A stretch of DNA of 5,843 nucleotides, from contig JAFADM010000540.1 in assembly GCA_023424865.1 (NCBI GenBank), positions 1-5,843 of the forward strand, written 5' to 3'. Below the pieces are notes generated by a model. The model did no database searches. It had not been told where the DNA came from and saw only the letters and a list, made by a program, of their open reading frames with translations. A program made the translations under genes and the position numbers. Below, in pieces: positions 1-5,668 of the stretch (position 1 is the first letter of the stretch; every line of letters begins with the position of its first letter). This stretch comes from Bacillota bacterium. GTDB taxonomy: Bacteria; Bacillota_A; Clostridia; DSM-8532.

Positions 1-8
1 GGAGGTCT

Positions 9-14
9 CCTCCT
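9..14 (-). promoter_or_regulatory. Shine-Dalgarno of a leftward gene starting just outside the window
   Basis: On the minus strand this reads AGGAGG, a perfect anti-16S match, followed by eight bases (AGACCTCC) to the window edge. The same arrangement, AAGGAG plus eight bases plus ATG, occurs before the GH4 gene of this window. A start codon is therefore expected immediately beyond position 1. It lies about 15-20 bases downstream of a strong leftward promoter, which supports translation of a short-leader mRNA. None of the coding sequence is in the window, so the product is unknown. Confidence 0.7.
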
Positions 15-20
15 GTGTTT

Positions 21-50
21 GGTTTAAATTGTATTAAACCTATAGGTTTA
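21..50. promoter_or_regulatory. Overlapping palindromic operator within the left-edge promoter
   Basis: Two inverted repeats share a half-site. The first is a perfect 16-bp palindrome, TAAACCTATAGGTTTA (35-50), that nearly fills the 17-bp spacer. The second is GGTTTAA (21-27) and TTAAACC (34-40), flanking the six bases of the -10 box. Three GGTTTA-type half-sites thus cover the promoter from the -35 edge to the start point. A dimeric repressor bound here would block polymerase, so repression is the expected effect. MerR-type activators also bind in the spacer, but they use 19-20 bp spacers, so that is less likely. The regulator is unknown, and the sites do not resemble the AraC-type repeat at 3097-3132. 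Confidence 0.65.
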
Positions 51-56
51 TGTCAA
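28..56 (-). promoter_or_regulatory. Strong sigma-A type promoter for the gene beyond the left edge
   Basis: On the minus strand TTGACA (51-56, 6/6 match) is separated by exactly 17 bases (34-50) from TACAAT (28-33, 5/6 match to TATAAT). Transcription would start near position 21, giving a leader of only about 20 nt before the expected start codon. This is the best core promoter in the window. Such a strong core would be highly expressed unless repressed, and palindromes occupy its spacer and -10 region. Confidence 0.75.
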
Positions 57-60
57 GCTG

Positions 61-130
61 ACACAGGATTCTCTTGTAATCCAGAAGAGGTGATATGCCT
101 GGCTTCACACCTCTGTAAAGATAATACAGA
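61..130. repeat. Cluster of short inverted repeats upstream of the left-edge promoter
   Basis: Three adjacent inverted repeats are visible: GGATT/AATCC (66-70 and 78-82, 7-base loop), AGAGGTG/CACCTCT (86-92 and 108-114, 15-base loop), and TCTGTA/TACAGA (112-117 and 125-130, 7-base spacer). In addition ACACAGGA (61-68) is the exact reverse complement of TCCTGTGT (11-18), so an 8-bp inverted repeat brackets the promoter. None has a T-tract, so they are not terminators. They lie upstream of the promoter and could be regulator-binding sites, or folds in a read-through rhamnosidase transcript. Some may be chance. Confidence 0.35.
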
Positions 131-153
131 AGGCCTCCCCAATTTATAACTGC

Positions 154-188
154 AAAAAGGCGGAGAACTTCTAATAAAGCTCTCCGCC
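154..188 (-). terminator. Intrinsic terminator of the rhamnosidase gene
   Basis: GGCGGAGA (159-166) pairs perfectly with TCTCCGCC (181-188). After an A/C mismatch, three further pairs form (CTT 168-170 with AAG 177-179) around a six-base loop. On the minus strand the stem is followed directly by five T residues (complement of 154-158). This is a classic Rho-independent terminator for leftward transcription, about 73 bases past the rhamnosidase stop codon. It insulates the gene from the separately promoted leftward gene at the window edge. Confidence 0.88.
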
Positions 189-223
189 CTTAAGCTTAAA
201 ACTCGAAACAGTTAAAACTGCTA

Positions 224-250
224 ACCGGATAGGTATATTATAAGTCCGGT
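224..250 (-). other. Hairpin in the rhamnosidase 3' untranslated region
   Basis: ACCGGA (224-229) and TCCGGT (245-250) form a 6-bp stem with an AT-rich 15-base loop, 11 bases after the rhamnosidase stop codon. No T-tract follows on the minus strand, so it is unlikely to terminate by itself. It could stabilise the mRNA 3' end ahead of the real terminator at 154-188. The stretch between the two also holds two small palindromes, TTAAGCTTAA (190-199) and CAGTTAAAACTG (209-220). Confidence 0.35.
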
Positions 251-261
251 CAATAGAGTAA

Positions 262-2979
262 TCAAGAAGGTATGGCAGGTACTTTAAAGCAATAGCTTCC
301 CGATCCCAGGGCAACGCTTAAGCCGCTTTTTTCGGACTTCACGGGGTAAGCGGCGCCTGTGAGGGTATCCGTAAGCTGTAGCTTTCCGGACACGTTAAGG
401 CTTGTGCTGTCCGTAGAGGCAGGCAGAATCAGGACGGATTCCGGATTGCAGGGAACCGTAAGGGAAAGGGTAAGGCTTGGTGAAGTCAGGTCCTCGTCAA
501 GCTCCCATTTTGTCTCTACCGTGCCGTAAACCGACTGGAACCGGGCCTCTGCCCAGGTTAAACCGCCGCCGGGAATAGGCTGGAACCGGATCTTTTTGTA
601 GCCGGGGCCGTCTTCCTGGGGATTAAGTCCCGCCACCACCCGGTAGAGCCAGTCGCCCACCGCGCCATAGGCGTAATGGTTGTAGGAGTTCATATCCTTG
701 CTCCACAAAGAGCCGTCGGGCTTAATGCCGTCCCAATGCTCCCATATGGTTGTAGCGCCCTTGGACAGAGGATAGAGCCAGGAGGGGTACTCGGGCTGGA
801 GAAGAAGCTTGTAGGCAGCGTCAGCCCTGCCGTTGCTGCTTAAAACATGGCACAGGTAAGGGGTGCCCAGAAAGCCGGTGGAAAGATGCCATTTGTTTTC
901 CTCCAGATAACGAACCAGAGTATCCACTGTGCGTTGAATATGCTTCTCAGGAACCAGTCCGAACATCAGTGCCAGGACATGGGCGGTTTGAGTGGGGACC
1001 GAAAGCCTGCCTGCGGGAGTAAAGAACTCCTCTGAAAAGGCAGTGCGGATGTTTTCATACAGCGCCTCATATGCCTTGGCATCCTCATCCTTCCCAATAA
1101 TCCGTGCCGTCTTTGCCAGAAGCTGGGTAGAGTAGCCATAGTAAGCCGTGGCGCACAAATCATTGGGAGTTGCACCCAGATAGCTTCCTTCTTTGGCATC
1201 CAGAGCCAGCCAGTCGCCGAAATGGAAGCCCGTGTTCCAGTAAACGCCGTCCTTCGCAACCGAACGGATGTATTCCACCCAGGCCTTCATGCTGTCATAC
1301 TGCTCTTTGAGAATTTCCTCGTCGCCGCTTGTAAGATACACTGTCCAGGGGCAGATAACGGCGGCGTCGGCCCACCCGCAGGCAGCGTAGTCTCCGGTGC
1401 CAAGGACATGGGGAACCACGTGGGGAACCCTTCCGTCAGCGGTTTGATCCGCAGCCATATCCCGGAGCCATTTTTTAAAGAAGGGAGCGGCATTCATATT
1501 GAAAAGAGCTGTGCCTGCAAAAACCTGGGCATCCCCTGTCCAGCCCAGACGCTCGTCACGCTGGGGGCAATCGGTGGGAACGTCCACGAAATTGCCCTTC
1601 TGTCCCCACAGAATATTATGCTGGAGCTGATTTACCTGCTCATCGGAGCAGTCAAAATGTCCCGTATCCTCCATGTCCGAATGAATGACAACGCCTTCGA
1701 AGGCGGAAGGATCCGGCTCACCGGGCCATTTTGCGATTCTTATATAGCGGAAGCCCTGAAAGGTAAAGGTGGGGGAATAGGTTTCCTTGCCCCTGCCCTT
1801 TAGGATATACACGATATGCTGCTTGGCGGAACGCAGGTTTTCTGTGTAAAAATTGCCGTCCTTATCCAGAATCTCGGCGTGGTGAAGTTCAACCCGGCTG
1901 CCCTCGGGGCCTTCCACGGCAAAGCGGACAAAGCCCACCATGTTCTGTCCGAAATCCAGAACCGTGTCACCTTCCGGTGTGCGGATAAGCTCAACGGGCT
2001 TTAACACCTCGCGGGTTCTCACAGGAACGTTTTCCTGTGGCAGAAGGGTGCTTTTGTCCCGTTCTGCAATGTAAACGGGGCCCCAGCCCGTTTCGTCAAA
2101 GCCGGGTTTATCCCAGTCCTCTTTTAAAAGGCGGGCGTCATAAAGCTCGCCGTCGTAGAGTTCACTTGAAAGGATGGGGCCGGAAGCCGTTTTCCAGGAG
2201 CTGTCGGTTTTAATTATCTCCTGTGAGCCATCCTTATAGCTAAGGTGAAGCTCCAGAATAAGAGCGGTCCTTTTGCCGTATTTTTCTCTGTTGCTTTCCA
2301 GCCAGCCTGCCAGATAGCCCTTGTACCAGCCGTTGCCTAACATGGCGCCCAGTGCATTTTCACCGGTCTTTAAAAGCTTAGTTACATCAGAGGTCTGGTA
2401 CTGAAGCCTTTTCTGATAGGCTGTCCAGCCCGGCTTTAAAAGATCCTGATCCACCGGCCCGCCGTTTAAGCTTACGGCATACATGCCGTGGGCAGAGGCA
2501 TACAGACGCGCCCGGACAAGGCCTTCTTTTACATGAAAGGCTTTGCGGAAAAGGGGGCTTTCAGAGCTGAACTCCGGATTGTCGTTGGGCTGAGCGGAAA
2601 TAAAGTCGGCCTTCCAGGCATAGCCCTCTCCCAGAGCGGTTTCAAACCATTCCGGATTGCTCCAGGAGCTTTCGCCGCCTGTGTTGTCAAATACCTTAAC
2701 CCTCCAGTAATACCGGGTTTGGGGCTTTAAGGCAGGGCCCTCATAGGGAACCTGAACGGATTTGCCGCCGGCTGCCTTTCCGCTGTCCCAGAGGGGAGCC
2801 AGAAAAAGATCGTCGGCAGAGGCGCAATCATAGGGAGCCTCCGTTACCTGAATCTGCCGTGCAGATTGAAGAATGTTCTTTTTATCCGAATGAAGTATCC
2901 AGCTGAAAACCGGATTTGAGCGGTTGATGCCCAGGGGCCTTTCCCGGCCCTCGCAGCGTAGTTTACTTATGGAAAGCAT
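262..2979 (-). CDS. Cytoplasmic alpha-L-rhamnosidase, glycoside hydrolase family 78
   Basis: This 905-residue inverting glycosidase releases terminal alpha-L-rhamnose from oligosaccharides or glycosides. Seen: an N-terminal Fn3-like beta domain (about 1-115), a Bac_rhamnosid_N-type domain with the LNG..V....L.PGWTAY region (about 158-221), a beta domain containing DFGQNMVGF (about 335-415), an (alpha/alpha)6 catalytic barrel (about 435-780) and a C-terminal beta domain (about 784-905). The hallmark DCPQRDERLGWTGD motif spans residues 470-483; E476 is the expected general acid. TIWEHWDG (744-751) supplies E747 as the expected general base. These roles are by analogy with characterised GH78 enzymes. 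Length is normal for the family and no truncation is seen. No signal peptide or membrane segment is present, so it acts inside the cell on imported substrate. Start: ATG at 2979 has AAAGGA nine bases upstream. ATG 2988 abuts that site, and starts further upstream (3072, GTG 3114) fall within or before the promoter. It is divergent from the AraC gene, its likely activator. Linkage specificity cannot be read. Confidence 0.95.
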   Translation of the reverse strand: MLSISKLRCEGRERPLGINRSNPVFSWILHSDKKNILQSARQIQVTEAPYDCASADDLFLAPLWDSGKAAGGKSVQVPYEGPALKPQTRYYWRVKVFDNTGGESSWSNPEWFETALGEGYAWKADFISAQPNDNPEFSSESPLFRKAFHVKEGLVRARLYASAHGMYAVSLNGGPVDQDLLKPGWTAYQKRLQYQTSDVTKLLKTGENALGAMLGNGWYKGYLAGWLESNREKYGKRTALILELHLSYKDGSQEIIKTDSSWKTASGPILSSELYDGELYDARLLKEDWDKPGFDETGWGPVYIAERDKSTLLPQENVPVRTREVLKPVELIRTPEGDTVLDFGQNMVGFVRFAVEGPEGSRVELHHAEILDKDGNFYTENLRSAKQHIVYILKGRGKETYSPTFTFQGFRYIRIAKWPGEPDPSAFEGVVIHSDMEDTGHFDCSDEQVNQLQHNILWGQKGNFVDVPTDCPQRDERLGWTGDAQVFAGTALFNMNAAPFFKKWLRDMAADQTADGRVPHVVPHVLGTGDYAACGWADAAVICPWTVYLTSGDEEILKEQYDSMKAWVEYIRSVAKDGVYWNTGFHFGDWLALDAKEGSYLGATPNDLCATAYYGYSTQLLAKTARIIGKDEDAKAYEALYENIRTAFSEEFFTPAGRLSVPTQTAHVLALMFGLVPEKHIQRTVDTLVRYLEENKWHLSTGFLGTPYLCHVLSSNGRADAAYKLLLQPEYPSWLYPLSKGATTIWEHWDGIKPDGSLWSKDMNSYNHYAYGAVGDWLYRVVAGLNPQEDGPGYKKIRFQPIPGGGLTWAEARFQSVYGTVETKWELDEDLTSPSLTLSLTVPCNPESVLILPASTDSTSLNVSGKLQLTDTLTGAAYPVKSEKSGLSVALGSGSYCFKVPAIPS

Positions 2980-2988
2980 GATGTTCAT

Positions 2989-2994
2989 TCCTTT
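2989..2994 (-). promoter_or_regulatory. Ribosome binding site that decides the rhamnosidase start
   Basis: The minus strand reads AAAGGA, then ATGAACATC, then ATG. Spacing to the ATG at 2979 is nine bases, which is normal. The in-frame ATG at 2988 touches the AAAGGA directly and could not use it. This favours the 905-residue product, whose N-terminus (MLSISKLRCE) also matches the usual beginning of the Fn3-like domain in this family. Confidence 0.75.
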
Positions 2995-3070
2995 CCGGCA
3001 CGCATGGGAGGGGTTATAAGCCCGGTATCCTGCACGCCTTGTTTTCTTTAGGCTTGTTGCCTCTATAGTC

Positions 3071-3099
3071 ATTATAGGCAGGCTCTGTCCGGGAGTATT
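3071..3099 (-). promoter_or_regulatory. Activator-dependent promoter of the rhamnosidase gene
   Basis: The minus strand carries a perfect TATAAT (3071-3076). The hexamer 17 bases upstream (3094-3099) is AATACT, a poor -35, as expected of a promoter that needs an activator. The proximal copy of the 21-bp-spaced direct repeat (from 3097) overlaps this -35 position by three bases, like the class II arrangement of AraC and RhaS at their targets. Transcription would start near 3064, giving a leader of about 85 nt. Confidence 0.6.
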
Positions 3100-3132
3100 A
3101 GAACAAAACCGCACCGGATTAGCACAAATCGG
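3097..3132. promoter_or_regulatory. Predicted AraC-family operator: direct repeat with 21-bp period
   Basis: ATTAGAACAAAACCG (3097-3111) and ATTAGCACAAATCGG (3118-3132) match at 12 of 15 positions (ATTAGnACAAAnCnG) in direct orientation, offset by 21 bp, two helical turns. Monomeric two-HTH AraC-family proteins bind such tandem half-sites; E. coli AraC I1-I2 has the same centre-to-centre spacing. The proximal copy overlaps the -35 of the rhamnosidase promoter, and the distal copy ends one base before the TATAAT box of the regulator gene. One site could therefore activate the enzyme and control the regulator. The repeat is directly seen; assigning it to the adjacent regulator is inference. Confidence 0.7.
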
Positions 3133-3133
3133 T

Positions 3134-3139
3134 TATAAT
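3134..3139 (+). promoter_or_regulatory. Candidate -10 box of the AraC-family regulator gene
   Basis: A perfect TATAAT lies at 3134-3139 on the plus strand, but the -35 position (about 3111-3116, GCACCG) has no consensus. That position falls inside the direct-repeat operator, so the promoter is either weak and occluded by bound regulator (negative autoregulation) or contacted by it. Start would be near 3146, leaving a leader of about 110 nt. TTATAATTAA is AT-rich and could match by chance, so this is a moderate call. Confidence 0.45.
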
Positions 3140-3240
3140 TAAACAGGAAGACAGGCCCGTGTCTATTTGAACCAGACATAAAAGGCCATCGGCATTATTT
3201 GGGCAACGAGGAAAACCCGCCTGAAAAGAGCAAAACTAAA

Positions 3241-3247
3241 AGGAAGG
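3241..3247 (+). promoter_or_regulatory. Ribosome binding site of the AraC-family regulator
   Basis: AGGAAGG lies nine bases before the ATG at 3257, a normal spacing, and no better in-frame start is nearby. It fixes the start of the 289-residue regulator. Confidence 0.75.
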
Positions 3248-3256
3248 CAACGGTAC

Positions 3257-4126
3257 ATGGAGACGAGAGGCAAGCATTACACCCTTTTGGATCAGGATTT
3301 TTATTTGTCTATCCTGCATTATGGCCACGAGCCCAAAACCCCCAGCCACTGCCATGATTTCTTTGAAATTGTGTTTGTGGACAAGGGATTTACCATGCAC
3401 CGCATTAAGGATAAAATTGCCCTTCTTCTTCCGGGGGATCTGTTTGTCATTCCCCCAGGCGTTTACCATGAGTACTGGCGTTCCGTTAATAACAGCGTTT
3501 TCAATGTGGTTTTTTATCCTTCCGTGTTGGGGGAGGACTTAAATGAGCTTAAAACACTTCCCATGCTGCAAGGGATGTTTGATACCCAGGCTTCGGAGGA
3601 ATGGCTTAAAATTCACCTTGCTCCCGGGAGCCGGTATGAGCTTTTAAAAACCCTGGAGCGAATACACAAGGAAACAGAAAAGCGGCCCGGGGGCTGGAAG
3701 CTCAGAGCCAAAGCCCTTCTGGTGGATTTTCTCATAGGAATGTCCCGTGCCTTTCAAAAGGACGAGCTTAAGTCCCGGGAGCGCTATGACGGAAGCCCGG
3801 CACCTGCCGCCGCCATTATGGCAACCCTGGAGCTTCCTGAAAGCAACCGGGGGCTTACCGTTGAGGAAATGGCCTCAGCCTCGGGCTACAGCACAACCTA
3901 TTATTCCAGGCTGTTTAAAAAATTAACGGGTATCACTCCCTCGGCCTATTTGATTTCAATTCGTATGGCCGCTGCTGCCGAAATGCTTAAAAAGCCGGGA
4001 GCAACTGTCGCCAAAACCGCAGAGCTTCTGGGCTTTGACGATGTCAATTACTTCTCCCGACTTTTTAAGAAGGAAACCGGTGTCACTCCCCGGGAATTTC
4101 GTAACGGAGACGGGGAGGATTCTTAA
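3257..4126 (+). CDS. AraC-family transcriptional regulator with N-terminal cupin sensor
   Basis: This 289-residue cytoplasmic DNA-binding protein is of typical family length (E. coli RhaS and RhaR are similar in size). Seen: an N-terminal cupin (about 20-90) with the H31-x-H33-x3-E37 pattern, G44, PGD (59-61), P66-P67 and H71, which form the sugar-sensing barrel in this class. A helical linker follows (about 115-185). The C-terminal domain has two helix-turn-helix units (about 201-232 and 249-282); the second shows the AraC signature G259-F, Y265-F, SRLFKKETGVTP. It is transcribed divergently from the rhamnosidase gene, with the predicted 21-bp-spaced operator between them, and converges on the GH4 gene. 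The context suggests it activates rhamnoside use in response to L-rhamnose or a related sugar. The ligand cannot be read from sequence, and naming it RhaS or RhaR would go beyond the evidence. Family assignment is secure; target and ligand are inferred. Confidence 0.93.
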   Translation: METRGKHYTLLDQDFYLSILHYGHEPKTPSHCHDFFEIVFVDKGFTMHRIKDKIALLLPGDLFVIPPGVYHEYWRSVNNSVFNVVFYPSVLGEDLNELKTLPMLQGMFDTQASEEWLKIHLAPGSRYELLKTLERIHKETEKRPGGWKLRAKALLVDFLIGMSRAFQKDELKSRERYDGSPAPAAAIMATLELPESNRGLTVEEMASASGYSTTYYSRLFKKLTGITPSAYLISIRMAAAAEMLKKPGATVAKTAELLGFDDVNYFSRLFKKETGVTPREFRNGDGEDS

Positions 4127-4163
4127 AGAAAAGAGTTAAGAGCCAGAGTGTCTTATTGGGATC

Positions 4164-5546
4164 TCAGCGGTAGGCCAGCCAGCACTCGGGCAGCATGTCC
4201 TTCTCCGCCTCCAGAAGCTCTTTAATAATGGCGTCGGCGTCGGATATGGAGCAAACCAGAGGATCGGTGAGCATGGCTCTTCTTAAAAGCTCATAGCTTT
4301 TTTCGGCCACAGCCTGCGCCGTCAGCTCGTGGGTATCCAGAACAAGCTCCTCCATACCCCTTATGCCTCTGGGCATTTCGCCTGCGGGCAGGGGTTTGGG
4401 ACCTTTCATATCCACCTTGCATAAAAGCTCAAGGAAGGCATCATCATTCATATTGGTGACCGCCCCCTGATTGAAGGTATTGATATGGAACTCCTTGCCC
4501 AGATTGCCCACCATGTTTTCAATGATATCGGTGGCATGATCCGGTCCCAGCACCGTCATGTAATCGGCGATGGGTGTTTTTCCTGTCAGGAAATCGTCCA
4601 CCTGTTCAAACATGGCTCTGTGCCGCGCATACCGGGGCTCTGTTTCCCACAGGCTTAAAGGAGGAATAACCTGAGGCGCACTATTTCTTCCCTGCCAGAA
4701 GCGGACGTATTCCTTGGTGTGGCCCACCACGGTAGGTATGTAGCCAAAGGCCCTGTAAAGCTCGTAGCCGATGCTTTCGTTATAGGCCGCTTTTGCTCCG
4801 GTGTCGCCGCCTTCCGTTTCCTTGGCTGAGGACAGGCGGATGGACTCGGCGATTTGAGGCGTTATATCAACACCCTTGTATTGAGCCTTAATCATCCAGG
4901 TAAAATGATTTACTCCTGCTATTCGAAGGAGGAAATCACGATCTATTGCATCGGTGTACTCCTCCTTGCTCTTTATTAGGCCTGCCCGTTCGGCATAGCG
5001 TATTTTGGTATGGGGCATATGCATGGCATCGCAAAGTGCAAAGCTTTTTACATTGGGGGCATACCGCTTAAGGCCTATGCCGTTGACGGCCGTAGGATTA
5101 ATATAATTAATAACCCAGGCCTCGGGACAAAGCTCCTCCACGTCCGAAGCGCATTCCAGGATAACCGGAAGTTCTCTCATGGCACGGAAAATGCCGCCGG
5201 GGCCTATGGTATCCCCTGAACACATCCGGATACCGTACTTTTCACTAATAGCGCAATCAATGCCACGGTAGCGCACAGATTGATCCGCAAAGCTTAAAAC
5301 CACAAAATCCGCGTCCTTCAAGACATCCCGGCGATTGACGGAAGCCTCCACCTTAAGCTTGACTCCGTTGCTCTCAACCACACTTCTGGCCAGGGTCTCC
5401 ATTTTTTTAAGCACGGCTTCATTGGTATCCACAAGAGCAAGAGTTCCATTGTTCAAATAGGGTGAATGAACCATCTGCCAGATGGCCTGCCTGCCGAAGA
5501 ACAGGCTTCCTGCGCCGATGACAACGACCTTTGGGTAATTTTTCAT
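4164..5546 (-). CDS. Glycoside hydrolase family 4, NAD- and metal-dependent glycosidase
   Basis: This 460-residue cytoplasmic enzyme is of normal GH4 length. Family members cleave glycosides through a transient NAD-mediated oxidation at C3 and need a divalent metal, usually Mn2+. Seen: an N-terminal Rossmann fold (VVVIGAGS, 7-14; acidic LVDTNE, 38-43), GDTIGPGGIFRAMRELPVI (111-129), and NYINPTA (147-153). The metal ligands are expected to be C172 and H214 (GVNH, 211-214), with D173 as possible acid. The specificity motif reads Cys-Asp-Ala-Met, not one of the well-known forms (CHEV, CHSV, CDMP, CNVP), so the substrate is left open: gluco-, galacto-, galacturono- or phospho-glycoside. Start: ATG at 5546 has AAGGAG eight bases upstream; the in-frame TTG at 5564 overlaps that site. 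The gene converges on the AraC gene with 37 bp between stops and no visible terminator. Co-location with a rhamnosidase suggests successive cleavage of one glycoside, which is inference. Confidence 0.92.
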   Translation of the reverse strand: MKNYPKVVVIGAGSLFFGRQAIWQMVHSPYLNNGTLALVDTNEAVLKKMETLARSVVESNGVKLKVEASVNRRDVLKDADFVVLSFADQSVRYRGIDCAISEKYGIRMCSGDTIGPGGIFRAMRELPVILECASDVEELCPEAWVINYINPTAVNGIGLKRYAPNVKSFALCDAMHMPHTKIRYAERAGLIKSKEEYTDAIDRDFLLRIAGVNHFTWMIKAQYKGVDITPQIAESIRLSSAKETEGGDTGAKAAYNESIGYELYRAFGYIPTVVGHTKEYVRFWQGRNSAPQVIPPLSLWETEPRYARHRAMFEQVDDFLTGKTPIADYMTVLGPDHATDIIENMVGNLGKEFHINTFNQGAVTNMNDDAFLELLCKVDMKGPKPLPAGEMPRGIRGMEELVLDTHELTAQAVAEKSYELLRRAMLTDPLVCSISDADAIIKELLEAEKDMLPECWLAYR

Positions 5547-5554
5547 GAGGTTGT

Positions 5555-5560
5555 CTCCTT
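5555..5560 (-). promoter_or_regulatory. Ribosome binding site that decides the GH4 start
   Basis: The minus strand reads AAGGAG followed by ACAACCTC and ATG at 5546, a spacing of eight bases. The longer in-frame start (TTG at 5564) lies across this site and would lack one of its own. The resulting N-terminus, MKNYPKVVVIGAGS, places the Rossmann strand at the normal distance from the start. Confidence 0.85.
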
Positions 5561-5603
5561 CCAATAGGCTTCATACTGTTTTTTAAGTAGGGTGCTGAAT
5601 TCA

Positions 5604-5621
5604 TCCATTAACATAAATGGA
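5604..5621. repeat. Inverted repeat in the GH4 leader
   Basis: TCCATT (5604-5609) and AATGGA (5616-5621) are exact inverted arms around AACATA. The site would lie in the 5' leader of the GH4 mRNA if either promoter proposed upstream is right, so it could be a small hairpin or a roadblock operator. On the plus strand the same bases partly resemble one half of the AraC-type repeat (8 of its 12 conserved positions), in the same orientation relative to a leftward gene, but no partner lies 21 bp away. Confidence 0.3.
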
Positions 5622-5639
5622 GCATGCTTTACGTCACTA

Positions 5640-5668
5640 ACTATACCCTCAGAAAGTGGAAAGGTGAA
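5640..5668 (-). promoter_or_regulatory. Candidate proximal promoter of the GH4 gene
   Basis: On the minus strand TTCACC (5663-5668, 4/6) is 17 bases from TATAGT (5640-5645, 5/6). Start would be near 5633, giving a leader of about 85 nt, similar to that of the rhamnosidase gene. A CG-centred palindrome at 5670-5683 sits just upstream of its -35. It competes with the more distal candidate, and sequence alone does not decide between them. Confidence 0.4.

Noticed and set aside
1222..1803. 193-codon open frame on the plus strand inside the rhamnosidase gene
   Set aside because: It lies fully antisense to conserved GH78 catalytic sequence, has no recognisable domain, and is the expected shadow of a long GC-rich gene.
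2980..3114. 45-residue N-terminal extension of the rhamnosidase
   Set aside because: The extension starts at GTG 3114, upstream of the predicted -10 box, and has no ribosome binding site. Its next ATG (3072) lies within that -10 box. The family N-terminus and a well-spaced AAAGGA point to ATG 2979.
4121..4141. TCTTAA/TTAAGA inverted repeat across the AraC stop as a terminator
   Set aside because: The six-pair stem is entirely AT-rich apart from one pair, and no T-tract follows in either direction, so it is too weak.
5547..5564. Six-residue N-terminal extension of GH4 from TTG 5564
   Set aside because: The TTG overlaps the AAGGAG site that serves ATG 5546, and there is no ribosome binding site upstream of it.
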